Positions 47,542-57,955 of a DNA stretch of 64,000 nt are shown piece by piece. Source of the stretch: Hyphomonas johnsonii MHS-2 (GTDB taxonomy: Bacteria; Pseudomonadota; Alphaproteobacteria; Caulobacterales; Hyphomonadaceae); contig NZ_ARYK01000010.1 in assembly GCF_000685275.1 (NCBI RefSeq), positions 1-64,000 on the forward strand. The letters run 5' to 3'. Under the pieces are notes generated by a model. The model had not been told where the DNA came from and ran no database searches. It was given only the letters and a program-made list of their open reading frames with translations. Every line of letters starts with the position of its first letter. Positions within the stretch are counted from its first letter, which is position 1. The translations under genes and the position numbers were made by a program.

Positions 47542-49527
47542 ATGACCCGTTTCGCCTTGCTTGTTGCCGTCTTTTGCCTGTTTGCTGCAGGCGGCCCCGC
47601 CGAAGCCGAGCGTTCCGAAAAACACGCCAAGGTTCCCCGCAATCTCGAAGTGGCCCCACCGGGGGAATGCGAATCACACCATGACGCCCTGGGCTGCAAG
47701 TCGCAGAGGTTGAAATCCGCGGTCGAACGCTTCTGTTGCAGGATCACTGACAATCCCGGCATCGGCGATACCACCAGCTTCACCAAGCGCGTCTTCCGTG
47801 ACCGGAAAACCGGGGAACTGGTCTATGGCGTCAGCTATGTGACGAAGAACACGTCGAAACGGTTTGAGACAAGCTGGCTGATCGAACCGGAATGGGCCGA
47901 TCTCGGGATGACGACTGCAGACGTGGCATACGGACGGTTGAGCGGATCGCAGGACGCCTACATGATTGACACGCTGGCCGGCAAGACCACGCTCATCGGT
48001 CGTGGAAACGTCGGGTTCGCGCTCAGGCTTGTCGTGACGGAAGTCCCGAATATCCCCTACCTGTACGACAAGGCCGCCGATGGCACGATCAGCGTGCGCA
48101 TGCTGGACGAGGCCAACCGGCCCGGTGCCGTGTCAATCGACCGGGTGATTGCCGACGCGCAGCTGCCAAAAGGCCGCGCGTCCGTGGAAATCATGGATGA
48201 CGGGTCGCTTCTGGTTCACCGGCTGGATGCAAACGGAAAGATCTTCGATCAGGTCTTTGACGCAACGGGCGCCACCGCCCTGACGCCGCCGATGAAACCC
48301 CTGATCATGGCAGCCTATGGGCTGAACCGGAATTACATGCTGTTCGAGATCGATCATGCGCGCCGCCTGTTCTGGCCGGTGCGCGGCGCCGACGTCATCG
48401 CCAAGCCCGACAGCCTGATCGGCATTCGTCCGCTGGCCGGTACGCTCACGTCAAAAATCGAACCGCTGCCTGCCGCCCAACTCGCGCAACTCTACCAGCC
48501 CGAAACGCCGGATCCCTCACCCTACGCTGCCGACCTACCCATCTGCGTCTACGGCAGGCCGTCGTGCGATCTACTCTACAAGTTTGTCGCGGTCTGGGAG
48601 ACGGATGACCAACAGGTCGCTATGGCCCTGGTGTCCGAGAGTGGGAACAAGGACGTACTCGGGGAGAGGAGCCGCGTAATCCCCACCTTCCTCGAGATCG
48701 CCACCACGTCCAATGCCGCTGATTTCAAATCCATCCATGACCTCAACGTCCCTGACCCGAAGCACCACATCACGTTCCGGTCCTACGCAGCCGTCGAACC
48801 GATCGTGGCAACCCGGACCGATGGGACTTTCGAGGTCTATCGCTACAAGGTCGGCGGTCGCTACGGCCTGTTTGAAACGGTCACGCCGGCGCCTGAAGCC
48901 AGTGAAGCCGCCGCCATGGCGTGGTGGGAAGCGGATCTCGCCGCCCAGCGCGCCCGCAGTGACAAAATAAACGCCGATTACCAGGCGTTCAAGGACAAGC
49001 AGGCGCGCGATCGCCAGGCCAGCCTGGCGAAATTGGCCGCCGACTCCGCAGCCCGGCAGGCCCAGGCCCGCATCGAATACGATCAGGCGCTGGCCGCCGG
49101 CAATTACGCGCTGGCGATGCAGACTGCACGGCGCCAGCTCACACAGCGCGATGTCTACCAGACGGTCATGCGTTCGATCGCCGCCGGTCCGGGCGCGGGC
49201 GTCGGCCTCGCTGACATCGAGATCGCCAGGCAGTTCGCCACCGCCGAGGAGACAGCAGTGCTGGATGCGCATGCCCGCCTGATCGACTACCGCGCCAATG
49301 TCGAGCGCGCGGAGGCCGCCAAGCGGAACATCGCCCAGAACATGTTGAACGCGGCAGCCAAATACCAGGGCAAACCGGTCACGATACCGTCCGGATCCCA
49401 AGGGTACAGTTCCGCTGCCAGCACCGCAAATTCGGCCTTGGCAGATGCCCAATTTGAATCGCGAATGAATTATCTTGAAGGGAAAACGGGCCAGTACATG
49501 TGCGGCAGCTCGAGCTTCTGCGACTAG
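47542..49527 (+). CDS. Secreted protein of unknown function with coiled-coil
   Basis: 661 aa from ATG 47542, MTRFALLVAVFCLFAAGGPAEA, a clear signal peptide. The mature N-terminus has cysteines (GECESH, LGCKSQ, FCCRITD); further pairs in the middle (PICVYGRPSCDLLY) and at the end (YMCGSSSFCD) suggest disulfides. From about residue 470 it turns into a charged alanine-rich coiled coil (AQRARSDKINADYQAFKDKQARD) and later a SAAST-rich tail. I recognise no family. A plausible envelope or secreted protein. Confidence 0.7.
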   Translation: MTRFALLVAVFCLFAAGGPAEAERSEKHAKVPRNLEVAPPGECESHHDALGCKSQRLKSAVERFCCRITDNPGIGDTTSFTKRVFRDRKTGELVYGVSYVTKNTSKRFETSWLIEPEWADLGMTTADVAYGRLSGSQDAYMIDTLAGKTTLIGRGNVGFALRLVVTEVPNIPYLYDKAADGTISVRMLDEANRPGAVSIDRVIADAQLPKGRASVEIMDDGSLLVHRLDANGKIFDQVFDATGATALTPPMKPLIMAAYGLNRNYMLFEIDHARRLFWPVRGADVIAKPDSLIGIRPLAGTLTSKIEPLPAAQLAQLYQPETPDPSPYAADLPICVYGRPSCDLLYKFVAVWETDDQQVAMALVSESGNKDVLGERSRVIPTFLEIATTSNAADFKSIHDLNVPDPKHHITFRSYAAVEPIVATRTDGTFEVYRYKVGGRYGLFETVTPAPEASEAAAMAWWEADLAAQRARSDKINADYQAFKDKQARDRQASLAKLAADSAARQAQARIEYDQALAAGNYALAMQTARRQLTQRDVYQTVMRSIAAGPGAGVGLADIEIARQFATAEETAVLDAHARLIDYRANVERAEAAKRNIAQNMLNAAAKYQGKPVTIPSGSQGYSSAASTANSALADAQFESRMNYLEGKTGQYMCGSSSFCD

Positions 49528-49559
49528 GCCAAGCCGGGCCGGAAAACGCCGCTAAGCCT

Positions 49560-50210
49560 TCAATGCCCCACCAGGCGAACGGCTTCTGCCTGCGCGGTCA
49601 GGTTCTGCAGGCGCCCGTCTCGATCGATCTGCATGAGGTTCAGGATGGTCACGGCCTCTTCCCCCGGCGCCGGATCGAGGCGCGCCAGCAGATGAAAATA
49701 GCCGCTATCTTCATCGGATACGCGAAACTTTCCGCTAAACTGCTGTTCGGTCCCCCCTGCCTCGGGGTGGAAGACGGCGTCGAAGTGCCCGTCTTGCTTG
49801 AAATGGGTAAGTGTCTCACCATTCGCGTTGCTTACCTGCCATGTGCCGACCAGGTATTGCTCGACCGGCATGCAATTTGAGTGAAACATCAGGCCGAGAT
49901 CTGCCTCCGTGGCGCCCACCCATTCATCCCACGGCGATACGTGGTGTCGGGGAAAGTCCGTGTAGCCATTTTCCTTCGAACTGTGAAAATACTGGATGCA
50001 CACTTTTTCGTAGGGAAGGCCCGTCACGAATCTGGACGAAATTCTCTCGTTCCACACGCTGTCTTCCCAATTTTCTTCATTGGGCGCGAGATGGTGAACA
50101 CCATCTACGACATAGGAATCTGATCCCGGCTGGATCGCCTCGGGCACCTGTGCGGATGCCTGGGTGATGATGACGCTGAACGCGAGCGTGGCAAGGCAGG
50201 ATCGCAGCAT
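49560..50210 (-). CDS. Secreted protein of unknown function
   Basis: 216 aa with signal peptide LRSCLATLAFSVIITQASAQ. The mature part has two cysteines (EKVCIQYF, HSNCMPVEQYL), presumably a disulfide, followed by a beta-rich domain (LVGTWQVSNANGETLTHFKQDG) that resembles lipocalin-like META/YdgH-type strand patterns but cannot be named. It is convergent with the 661-aa gene, with 32 bases between stops. Confidence 0.65.
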   Translation of the reverse strand: MLRSCLATLAFSVIITQASAQVPEAIQPGSDSYVVDGVHHLAPNEENWEDSVWNERISSRFVTGLPYEKVCIQYFHSSKENGYTDFPRHHVSPWDEWVGATEADLGLMFHSNCMPVEQYLVGTWQVSNANGETLTHFKQDGHFDAVFHPEAGGTEQQFSGKFRVSDEDSGYFHLLARLDPAPGEEAVTILNLMQIDRDGRLQNLTAQAEAVRLVGH

Positions 50211-50422
50211 GGCTATGTCCCTTCATGTGTTGACCGCCTCATGTACGAGAGGGCTCCATAGTCTTAGGCGGCAAGCGGCCTCAAAACGGGCCACTCGGTG
50301 AAAAGAATTTGCCGTCTGTCCGCGCGCGTCTGGATGTCCATTGCCTGGATTTGCGGCGCAAGCGGCCGGTGCGGGAAGCCCCATTGGTTCCCTTGCCGCC
50401 GGGCGTAATCACAGGATTTTGC

Positions 50423-50439
50423 GTTCTGCTTAGCAGAAC
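50423..50439. promoter_or_regulatory. Palindrome upstream of the small membrane gene
   Basis: GTTCTGC-TTA-GCAGAAC is a perfect 7-bp inverted repeat, followed 10 bases later by a half copy AGTTCTGCT (50449-50457). It lies 70-85 bases before the start of the small membrane protein and looks like a regulator site. The reader is unknown; the spacing does not fit the alphaproteobacterial LexA box. Nothing else is recognised in 50211-50507. Confidence 0.4.
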
Positions 50440-50507
50440 TTAAACGGAGTTCTGCTTTCATGGGCGCTGTACACAGAGGGTTCCGGCCCCGGAGGCAAGC
50501 GAGATCA

Positions 50508-50726
50508 ATGTATCATTTCCTGACAAAAGTATTGAGCCGCATTTCGGAAGTCATCCGGATATTCGCGCTGTCGATCGTCGGATTGATGATGCTGTCTACC
50601 GGACTGGTGCTGGCGATTGGCGGGCGGCCTGAAGCGCTGATTCCGCTGGTACTCGGGGGGTTCGCGGTCTTCAATTTGCGAAAACTGGTATTGCAGCTGT
50701 ATCGGGAAATCGGCGGCGCCCTCTGA
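50508..50726 (+). CDS. Small membrane protein
   Basis: 72 aa from ATG 50508, with GGAGG about 12 bases upstream; an ATG at 50460 is an alternative with a weaker context. Two hydrophobic segments (FALSIVGLMMLSTGLVLAIGG and ALIPLVLGGFAVFNL) are joined by a short loop. No family recognised. It stands before the divergent palindrome and is convergent with the DMT transporter. Confidence 0.5.
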   Translation: MYHFLTKVLSRISEVIRIFALSIVGLMMLSTGLVLAIGGRPEALIPLVLGGFAVFNLRKLVLQLYREIGGAL

Positions 50727-50749
50727 AGGCGTACCACCGGTCGGGCGCG

Positions 50750-51592
50750 TCAGCGTGCCTGGCGTTTCCGGACCAGGGAGATGGCGATTCCGCCCAGCAC
50801 GAGGGCGGACGCAACCAGGAAGCGGAGCGAGACGGCCTCGCCGAGCAGGGTGATCCCGCCGAGGGCGGCGATGACCGGCACGCTGAGCTGGGCAATGGCG
50901 GCTGTGGCGGAACTGAGGCGCGGCAGGACGGTGTACCATAGCGCATAGCCAAGGCCGGACATGACGACGCCGGAGGTGACGGCGAGGGCGATGCCCGTGG
51001 GGGTCAGGGGTGCCGGAAGGGTGACACAGAGGGCGAGCAGGGCCAGCGGCACGGCGAAGATGAAATTCGCTGCCGTGTCGCCTGTCGGATCGGTGCTGCC
51101 CCGTCCGATCAGGGAATAGATGCCCCACCCGATCGCGGCAGCAAGCATCAGCCCCGCGCCGAGCAGGTCGGGGGCCGCGCCGCCGGACGGCCAGAGCAGC
51201 CAGACCAGTCCACCGAACGCGATGGCGGCGCCGAGCGCCTGCAGGCTGCCGATGCGCTGGCGTGACAGCAGGGCGCCGGCAAACATCACGACCTGGACGC
51301 CGCCGAACAGGATGAGCGCACCGACCGCAGCGCCGAGCGAGATATAAGCGAACGAAAAGCCGATCATGTAGGTGGCGAGCGTGATGGCGCCTGCGGGGCG
51401 TGTGGCGGACCAGAGCGTCCATTCGCGTCGGCGCAGCGCGACCAGCCCCCACAGGACCAGCGCGCCGCTGGCGACACGAAGCGCGGCAAAGCTGGCAGGA
51501 TCTATGGCGCCATCGGCCAGCGCGAAACGATTGAGGATCGAGTTGGCGGCAAAGGCCACCATCGTCAGACTGGTCAGCAGGAAGAGTTTCAT
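50750..51592 (-). CDS. EamA/DMT-family exporter
   Basis: 280 aa with ten hydrophobic segments in two repeats of five, the EamA layout (VASGALVLWGLVALRRREW; GIALAVTSGVVMSGLGYALWY). Members export metabolites such as amino acids or nucleotides; the substrate is unknown. It follows the ELM1-family gene on the same strand after 17 bases and may be its third operon partner behind greA. Confidence 0.87.
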   Translation of the reverse strand: MKLFLLTSLTMVAFAANSILNRFALADGAIDPASFAALRVASGALVLWGLVALRRREWTLWSATRPAGAITLATYMIGFSFAYISLGAAVGALILFGGVQVVMFAGALLSRQRIGSLQALGAAIAFGGLVWLLWPSGGAAPDLLGAGLMLAAAIGWGIYSLIGRGSTDPTGDTAANFIFAVPLALLALCVTLPAPLTPTGIALAVTSGVVMSGLGYALWYTVLPRLSSATAAIAQLSVPVIAALGGITLLGEAVSLRFLVASALVLGGIAISLVRKRQAR

Positions 51593-51609
51593 CGCCCGTG
51601 GGCCAAGGG

Positions 51610-52689
51610 TCAGCTCATCCAGTCGGGCGGGGCGGCGTGGGTGCCGCTGGCCGGCATGGCGGGCTGGGGATAACGCTCCAGCAGCTTTGCGACGATGGCG
51701 TCGGCGACACGGTCGGCCTCGCGCAGGGGCGGGTAGGGCCAGGTGGCCAGCGTGCCGTCGAACCAGCGGGCCGCGCCATGATCGATCAGGCTCTGGTGCA
51801 GGCGGTCGAACTTGTCGGCCCGGCCCTCGAGGCGGGCGATATGCACCGGCAGGCCATGCCAGGCGACGTCCGACAGCATGTTGGCGCTGTCTTCGGTGAC
51901 GACCGCAACGTCGGAAAAGGTCAGCCAGGCGAGATAGGGATTCGGGCCGTCCTCGGGCCCGGCCCAGAAACGGGCGCCGACCTGGTCGGCCAGGGTCCGG
52001 AAGCGGGAGATGGCGGGCAGGGGCGTGCGGCGTGACGTGGTGATGCGCAGGCGCCAGCCGAGGCCAGCGAGCTCGCGCAGCTGGGCGTCCAGCCGCTCGG
52101 CCGCAGCCTGCGAGAAGGTGTGCGTCTTCGAATCGCCGCCGAGGATGATGATCGCGCTCTTGCCGCGCTCGTCAGCAAGGTCGGCGAAGGCCTGGCCGGC
52201 ATCCTCGATCAGGTCGGGCGCGAAATAGGAAGGCGACCCGATGGTCTGGATGACATTGTCGCCGGTGACGCCGTCATGCACCGGCGTGACCAGCAGGTCG
52301 AAATTGTCCGGCGAGATTTTCGGGTCGAGGATCTGCACGGTCAGGGTCTTGCCGCCGGAGTGTTTGCGCACGGCGCGAGTGATGGCGGCAGACCGGCGAC
52401 CGGCGGCAATCCAGACGGTGGGCCAGGGCGGTGCAATCAGGGCGCGCTGGGCGGCTGGCAGTGATTGCAGGGGCCAGGGCCAGGCATCGGCCGGCAGCCA
52501 GACGAAGGGCGCGCGCGGCGTCAGCGTTACCGGGTCTGCCCGGTGACCGGCACCTTCAATATGTGCGATGCGCATCCAGCGGCGGGTTTCGCCCAGCGCC
52601 TGCATCACCGCACGTACCTGTGCAGCGTTGCCTGCGCGGCCATCCGACACCGCCCAGACGGAAGGTCCGAGCGGGCCGCCCCCACTCAT
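51610..52689 (-). CDS. ELM1/GtrOC1-family protein (DUF1022)
   Basis: 359 aa. Marks of the mitochondrial-fission ELM1 family include VSDGRAGNAAQVRAVMQAL at the start and VVTEDSANMLSDVAW near 280, the latter resembling glycosyltransferase family motifs. In bacteria the role is unknown. The ATG is immediately after the greA TAA (no gap), so translation is coupled. A sugar-transfer role is only an inference from the fold. Confidence 0.8.
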   Translation of the reverse strand: MSGGGPLGPSVWAVSDGRAGNAAQVRAVMQALGETRRWMRIAHIEGAGHRADPVTLTPRAPFVWLPADAWPWPLQSLPAAQRALIAPPWPTVWIAAGRRSAAITRAVRKHSGGKTLTVQILDPKISPDNFDLLVTPVHDGVTGDNVIQTIGSPSYFAPDLIEDAGQAFADLADERGKSAIIILGGDSKTHTFSQAAAERLDAQLRELAGLGWRLRITTSRRTPLPAISRFRTLADQVGARFWAGPEDGPNPYLAWLTFSDVAVVTEDSANMLSDVAWHGLPVHIARLEGRADKFDRLHQSLIDHGAARWFDGTLATWPYPPLREADRVADAIVAKLLERYPQPAMPASGTHAAPPDWMS

Positions 52690-53163
52690 TTATTTGTACT
52701 CGACCTTGGAGATCTCGTAGGCGCGCGCACCGGACGGAGCGGACACCTCGGCCTCGTCGCCTTCCTCCTTGCCGATCAGGGCACGGGCGATCGGCGAGGT
52801 AATCGAGATCTTGCCGAGTTTCACCGAGGCTTCGTCCTCGCCGACGATCTTGTAGGTCTGTTCTTCCTCGGTATCGACGTCCACAATGGTCACGGTCGCG
52901 CCAAAGCGGATCTTGGTGCCGGAAAACTTGCTGACGTCGATCACGTCGGCGCGGGCGAGCTTGTCATCAATCTCGCTGATGCGCCCCTCGATGAAGCTCT
53001 GCTTCTCCTTGGCGGCATGGTATTCGGCGTTTTCAGACAGGTCACCATGCTCCCGAGCCTCCGAGATCGCCGCGATGATGTTCGGGCGTTCAACGGACTT
53101 CAGGGCCTTCAGTTCTGTCTGAAGCGCAGCATGGCCTTCAGCGGTCATGGGAATGCGTTCCAT
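52690..53163 (-). CDS. greA: Transcript cleavage factor GreA
   Basis: 157 aa from ATG 53163, with GAGGA in front; the frame from 53220 adds a non-family N-terminus. An N-terminal coiled coil ([16 protein letters not shown] ... [16 protein letters not shown]) and a C-terminal domain ([23 protein letters not shown]) are both present. It rescues backtracked RNA polymerase. It follows carB in the same orientation, a conserved carB-greA pair. Confidence 0.95.
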   Translation of the reverse strand: MERIPMTAEGHAALQTELKALKSVERPNIIAAISEAREHGDLSENAEYHAAKEKQSFIEGRISEIDDKLARADVIDVSKFSGTKIRFGATVTIVDVDTEEEQTYKIVGEDEASVKLGKISITSPIARALIGKEEGDEAEVSAPSGARAYEISKVEYK

Positions 53164-53231
53164 GTCGATATTCCTCGTGATTTGCGGCGAAGAGGTTGGC
53201 TCAAAATTTGAGGCCGTCAAGTGGCCCCCGT

Positions 53232-56200
53232 TCAGGCCGATTGCAAGGCGCGAACCGAGATTTCCCGGGTTTTCAGGCTCGCAATCGCCTGAACAGAGGC
53301 AATTGAGGCTGAAAGTGTTGTGAAATACGGGATCTTGCGGTTCACGGCGGTACGACGGATCGAGGCGCTGTCAGCGAGCGAAGCAGCCCCTTCAGTTGTA
53401 TTAAACATCATTTGCACGTCACCGTTGATCATTGCGTCAACGATGTGTGGCTGGCCCTCCAGCACCTTGTTGACGCGGGTGACGGGCAGGCCCTGGCTCT
53501 CCAGGAAGGCTGCCGTGCCGCTGGTGGCGATGAGGGTGAAGCCGAATTTGACGAGATTGCGGGCCGGTTCGACCACGCCCTTCTTGTCGGCGTCGCGGAC
53601 CGAGATGAAGACCTTGCCGCTTTCGGGCAGGCGTACACCGACGCCGAGCTGGGATTTCAGGAAGGCCATGCCGAAATCGTCGTCCCAGCCCATGACTTCG
53701 CCGGTCGAACGCATTTCCGGGCCGAGTTGGGGGTCGACGCCCGGGAAGCGGGCGAAGGGGAAGACGGCTTCCTTGACCGCGATACGGCGCGGGTTGGCGT
53801 TGGTCAGGTCAAAGCTGGTGAGCATTTCGCCCGCCATGACCTTGGCCGCGATGGCGGCGATCGGTGCACCGACGGCCTTGGCGACAAACGGCACCGTGCG
53901 GCTGGCACGCGGGTTGGCTTCGAGGACATAGATCTCGTCGTCCTTGACCGCGAACTGGATGTTGATCAGGCCACGCACGTGCAGCGCCATGGCGAGGGCC
54001 ACGGTCTGCTCGGCAAGGCGGCGCTGCAAGTCTGCCGACAGCGTGTAGGGCGGCAGGGCGCAGGCGCTGTCGCCGGAATGGACGCCGGCTTCCTCGATAT
54101 GCTCCATGATACCCGCGACGTGGACATTGGTGCCGTCGCAGATGGCGTCGACATCGACTTCGATGGCGTCGGAGAGATAGCGGTCGATGAACAGCGACGC
54201 GTCGCCTGAGACTTTCAGGGCCTCGGCGGCGAACTCGCGCAGGTCTGCGTCATCGCGGGCGATCTGCATCGCGCGCCCGCCGAGCACGAAGGATGGCCGC
54301 AGCATGACCGGGTAGCCGATCTCGTTGGCCTTCACTTCGGCCTCTTCCACGCTGCGCGCGGTGCGCGACGGGGCCTGGCGGATCTTCAGCTCGTCGAGCA
54401 GGGCAGCGAACTGTTCGCGGTCTTCGGCGAGGTCGATGGATTCCGGGCTGGTGCCGAGGATGGGGATATTCTCCCGATGCAGCGTGCCGGCGAGCTTGAG
54501 CGGCGTCTGGCCACCGAACTGGACGATCATGCCCTTCAGCGTACCGACGGACTGTTCCTTGTGGATGATCTCGAGGACATGTTCGTCGGTCAACGGTTCG
54601 AAATAGAGCCGGTCGGACGTGTCATAGTCGGTCGAGACGGTTTCCGGATTGCAGTTGACCATGATGGACTCGATGCCGAGGTCTTCCATCGCGTAGGCGG
54701 CGTGACAGCAGCAATAGTCGAACTCGATGCCCTGGCCGATCCGGTTCGGGCCACCGCCCAGGATGATCGCCTTGTCGCGGCCCGAGGGCATGGCCTCACA
54801 CTCCGGCGTGTCGCTGCCGAACATCGGGTGTTCATAGGTGGAATAGAGATAGGGCGTCTTGGCGGCGAACTCTGCGGCGCAGGTGTCGATGCGCTTGTAG
54901 ACGGGGCGCACGCCGAGCGAGTGGCGGTAGCCGCGGACCCAGCTTTCGCCCTGGCCGACCAGCTGGCCGAGACGCTGGTCCGAGAAGCCCATCGCTTTCA
55001 GCTCCGTCATGCCGAAGGCATCCTTGGGCAGGCCATCGGCGAGGATGGCCGTCTCGGTCATGATGATTTCCGCAATCTGGCGGAGGAACCACGGATCAAT
55101 CGCGGTGATGGCGTGGACGTCTTCCACGCTCATGCCCTGCCGGAAGGCCTGGGCGACGATGCGGATACGGTCAGGCGTCGGCACGGACAGGGCCTGGCGC
55201 AGGGCCGCTTCGGTTTCGAAGGGCAGGTCGTCGAGCCCGGCAAGGCCCGTCTCGAGCGAGCAGAGCGCCTTTTGCAGGCTTTCCTTGAAATTGCGGCCGA
55301 TGGCCATCGCCTCGCCAACCGATTTCATCGCCGTGGTGAGGATGGGGTCGGCGCCCTTGTACTTTTCGAAGGCGAAGCGCGGGATCTTGGTGACGACATA
55401 GTCGATGGTGGGCTCGAACGAGGCGGGGGTGACGCCCGTGATGTCATTGTCGAGTTCGTCGAGCGTGTAGCCGACGGCAAGCTTGGCGGCGATCTTGGCG
55501 ATCGGGAAGCCGGTGGCCTTGGAGGCGAGCGCCGACGAACGCGACACGCGCGGGTTCATCTCGATGACGATCAGGCGGCCATCCTTCGGGTTGACCGCGA
55601 ACTGCACGTTCGAGCCGCCGGTCTCGACGCCGATCTCGCGCAGCACCGCGATCGAGGCGTTGCGCATGACCTGGTATTCCTTGTCGGTCAGCGTCAGGGC
55701 CGGGGCGACGGTGATGGAGTCACCCGTATGCACGCCCATCGGGTCGATATTCTCGATCGAGCAGATGATGATGCAATTGTCCGCGGTGTCGCGGACGACT
55801 TCCATCTCGTATTCCTTCCAGCCGAGCAGGCTTTCGTCGATCAGGATCTGGGCACTGGGCGAGGCGGCGAGGCCGGAGCGGCAGATTTCCTCGTATTCCT
55901 CGACATTGTAGGCAATGCCGCCGCCGGTGCCGCCGAGCGTGTAGGCGGGGCGGATGATGGCGGGCAGGCCGACGGTCTCGATCGCGTCCATCGCGGCCTT
56001 GAGGCCCGAAAGGCGGTCATACCCCTTGATCCTGCCGTCCGGTCCGCGGATTTCCGGGGAGGCGATGATCGCGGCGCGCGGATTTTCCAGGCCGATCCGG
56101 TCCATGGCCTCGCGGAACAGCTTGCGGTCCTCGGCCATCTCGATGGCTTCGGCCTTGGCGCCGATCAGCTCGACGCCGTGCTTTTCGAGGATACCGGCAT

Positions 56201-56510
56201 AATGAAGGTCCAGCGCGCAGTTGAGCGCGGTCTGGCCGCCCATCGTGGGCAGCAGGGCATCCGGCTTTTCGGCCTCGATGATCTTCTCGACGATTTCCGG
56301 GGTGATCGGCTCGATATAGGTCGCGTCGGCAAGGTCCGGATCGGTCATGATCGTCGCCGGGTTCGAATTGACGAGAATGACGCGATAGCCTTCGGACTTC
56401 AGGGCCTTGACCGCCTGCACGCCGGAATAGTCGAATTCGCAGGCCTGGCCGATGATGATCGGACCGGCACCGATGACGAGAATCGACTTGATATCGGTGC
56501 GCTTCGGCAT
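53232..56510 (-). CDS. carB: Carbamoyl-phosphate synthase large chain
   Basis: 1092 aa, the full family length: two ATP-grasp halves, an oligomerisation region and a C-terminal allosteric MGS-like domain. Marks are [19 protein letters not shown] (residues 12-30), [13 protein letters not shown], and [19 protein letters not shown] in the second half. It makes carbamoyl phosphate for arginine (argF) and pyrimidines. Its partner carA lies 5.5 kb upstream, on the same strand, instead of next to it. Confidence 0.97.
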   Translation of the reverse strand: MPKRTDIKSILVIGAGPIIIGQACEFDYSGVQAVKALKSEGYRVILVNSNPATIMTDPDLADATYIEPITPEIVEKIIEAEKPDALLPTMGGQTALNCALDLHYAGILEKHGVELIGAKAEAIEMAEDRKLFREAMDRIGLENPRAAIIASPEIRGPDGRIKGYDRLSGLKAAMDAIETVGLPAIIRPAYTLGGTGGGIAYNVEEYEEICRSGLAASPSAQILIDESLLGWKEYEMEVVRDTADNCIIICSIENIDPMGVHTGDSITVAPALTLTDKEYQVMRNASIAVLREIGVETGGSNVQFAVNPKDGRLIVIEMNPRVSRSSALASKATGFPIAKIAAKLAVGYTLDELDNDITGVTPASFEPTIDYVVTKIPRFAFEKYKGADPILTTAMKSVGEAMAIGRNFKESLQKALCSLETGLAGLDDLPFETEAALRQALSVPTPDRIRIVAQAFRQGMSVEDVHAITAIDPWFLRQIAEIIMTETAILADGLPKDAFGMTELKAMGFSDQRLGQLVGQGESWVRGYRHSLGVRPVYKRIDTCAAEFAAKTPYLYSTYEHPMFGSDTPECEAMPSGRDKAIILGGGPNRIGQGIEFDYCCCHAAYAMEDLGIESIMVNCNPETVSTDYDTSDRLYFEPLTDEHVLEIIHKEQSVGTLKGMIVQFGGQTPLKLAGTLHRENIPILGTSPESIDLAEDREQFAALLDELKIRQAPSRTARSVEEAEVKANEIGYPVMLRPSFVLGGRAMQIARDDADLREFAAEALKVSGDASLFIDRYLSDAIEVDVDAICDGTNVHVAGIMEHIEEAGVHSGDSACALPPYTLSADLQRRLAEQTVALAMALHVRGLINIQFAVKDDEIYVLEANPRASRTVPFVAKAVGAPIAAIAAKVMAGEMLTSFDLTNANPRRIAVKEAVFPFARFPGVDPQLGPEMRSTGEVMGWDDDFGMAFLKSQLGVGVRLPESGKVFISVRDADKKGVVEPARNLVKFGFTLIATSGTAAFLESQGLPVTRVNKVLEGQPHIVDAMINGDVQMMFNTTEGAASLADSASIRRTAVNRKIPYFTTLSASIASVQAIASLKTREISVRALQSA

Positions 56511-56593
56511 GGTCGTGTCACTCTCCGGTCAAACGGGTGCGTGATAGCGGGGAGTCGGGTACGAGGGCAAGGATAAAGGGCCGCAGTGGTGAG

Positions 56594-56629
56594 AAAAGCC
56601 CCGCACCCGGTTGTCGGATGCGGGGCTTT
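56594..56629 (-). terminator. Rho-independent terminator
   Basis: AAAGCCCCGCA (56595-56605) and TGCGGGGCTTT (56619-56629) form a perfect 11-bp stem with a 13-base loop. Read on the minus strand it ends in TTTTCT and lies 35 bases behind the stop of the glycine-zipper lipoprotein gene, so it probably closes that unit and isolates carB. It also could stop transcripts from the other direction. Confidence 0.8.
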
Positions 56630-56664
56630 GCCCGGGCGATTTGCGGTCGCTTTGCAGTCAGCGC

Positions 56665-57003
56665 CTACCAGCGGCGTGAATCATAGGGGTAGCGGTCATA
56701 GGCGTTGGCATAGCCGTCACCATCCGAGTCGCGCTCATCTTCCTGGTCCTTGATGCCGGGCATGTCGCAGTCTTCGGCTTCCGTACAGCCCTTGGCTGCA
56801 CCGGCTGCGCCACCGAGGACGGCGCCGACGGCTGCGCCCTGGCCAGCGTCGCCGCTGCCGGTATTGTTGCCGATCACGGCACCTGCGACAGCACCTGCGG
56901 CGGCGCCATAGGCGGCGTTGCGTTCTGTCGTGCCGCTGGATGTGCAGGCGGCAAGGACCAGAGCGCTCGCACCGGCGGCGAAAAGCTTCATGTAGGTTGT
57001 CAT
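56665..57003 (-). CDS. Glycine-zipper lipoprotein with acidic tail
   Basis: 112 aa from ATG 57003, with AAGGAG at ideal spacing. Lipobox LAAC (SALVLAACTSS). Glycine-zipper stretch AAYGAAAGAVAGAVIG (and GAVLGGAAGAAKG) packs in membranes. A short tail DSDGDGYANAYDRYPYD looks like a calcium-binding loop. An envelope protein of unknown task; similar small lipoproteins are frequent in alphaproteobacteria. Confidence 0.83.
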   Translation of the reverse strand: MTTYMKLFAAGASALVLAACTSSGTTERNAAYGAAAGAVAGAVIGNNTGSGDAGQGAAVGAVLGGAAGAAKGCTEAEDCDMPGIKDQEDERDSDGDGYANAYDRYPYDSRRW

Positions 57004-57107
57004 CGTGTGCTCCTTGTTTTGATCACGGTGGACGAACGTCCAGTGACCGGGAGCGGTTCCACGGCGGAGATTACACGACTGTCAGGCGGCGCGGCTGGCC
57101 TGTCGTG

Positions 57108-57842
57108 TCAGGTCCAGCGCTTGGCAAGCTTCTGCGTCACGGCGTCGGAGTCTTCCCGGGCTGCGCCCTGGTAGCCCGTATTGGCATCCGAGACGAAGGG
57201 ATTGGTCTGGCGCTCGTGACCGAAGGTCGAGATCGGCCCGTGGCCGGGAACGAACCGCATCTCGTTGCCGAGCGGCCACAGCTTGCCGGTGATCGAGTCG
57301 ATCAGCTGCTGGTGGTTGCCGCGCGGAAAGTCTGTCCGTCCGATCGAGCCCTGGAACAGGACGTCGCCGACAAAGGCGAGCGCGCCTTCCTTGTTGTAGA
57401 TCACGACATGGCCGGGCGTGTGGCCCGGGCAGTGCGCGACACCGAACTTCAGGCCGGCAAGCTCCAGTTCGTCGCCATCGTGCAGGTAACGGTCGGGTTT
57501 CACGTTGCGGCCGTCGGTTATGCCGTATTTGGCGCCCTGTGCTTCCAGCTCGTCGAGCAGCCACTGGTCGTCCTCGTGCGGGCCGATGATCGGGCAACCG
57601 GTGCGTTCGGACACGGCGGTGGCGGCGCCGGCATGGTCGAGGTGGCCATGAGTCAGCCAGACGGCGACGATCTTCACGCCGAACTGTTCGGCCGCAGCCA
57701 TCAGCCGGTCGACCTCGCCGCCCGGATCAATGAACACGCCTTCCATGGTCTCGGTCGACCAGATCATGGACGTGTTCTGCTGCAGCGGGGTCACCGGAAT
57801 GATCCGGATTTCGAGTTTCGGCTTCTGTTCGGTCAGGGTCAT
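57108..57842 (-). CDS. MBL-fold hydrolase (glyoxalase II-like)
   Basis: 244 aa from ATG 57842; the upstream extension (57968) looks random. Metal ligands H65, H67, D69 and H70 are in THGHLDHAG, with further ligands in CPGHTPGHV and FVGDVLF, and FVPGHGPIS at the end. It is close to the YcbL/glyoxalase II branch of the MBL superfamily, but lacks the long C-terminal domain of true GloB. Divergent from the M48 gene. Confidence 0.87.
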   Translation of the reverse strand: MTLTEQKPKLEIRIIPVTPLQQNTSMIWSTETMEGVFIDPGGEVDRLMAAAEQFGVKIVAVWLTHGHLDHAGAATAVSERTGCPIIGPHEDDQWLLDELEAQGAKYGITDGRNVKPDRYLHDGDELELAGLKFGVAHCPGHTPGHVVIYNKEGALAFVGDVLFQGSIGRTDFPRGNHQQLIDSITGKLWPLGNEMRFVPGHGPISTFGHERQTNPFVSDANTGYQGAAREDSDAVTQKLAKRWT

Positions 57843-57955
57843 GTTTGCAGAGATAGCGTCGCAAGAGCTGTTCGTGAAGCGCCGAGCATGCTTTCCGGGA
57901 CCGGGCAGGTCGGTTATCAGTGGCAAAGCGCGATTGGTCGGGGAGACAGCACACC

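Noticed and set aside
50423..50457. LexA/SOS box
   Set aside because: Contains GTTC, but the required GTTC-N7-GTTC direct repeat is absent.
54477..56576. 699-aa open frame opposite carB
   Set aside because: Shadow of a GC-rich gene on the other strand; full-length carB with all motifs explains the DNA.
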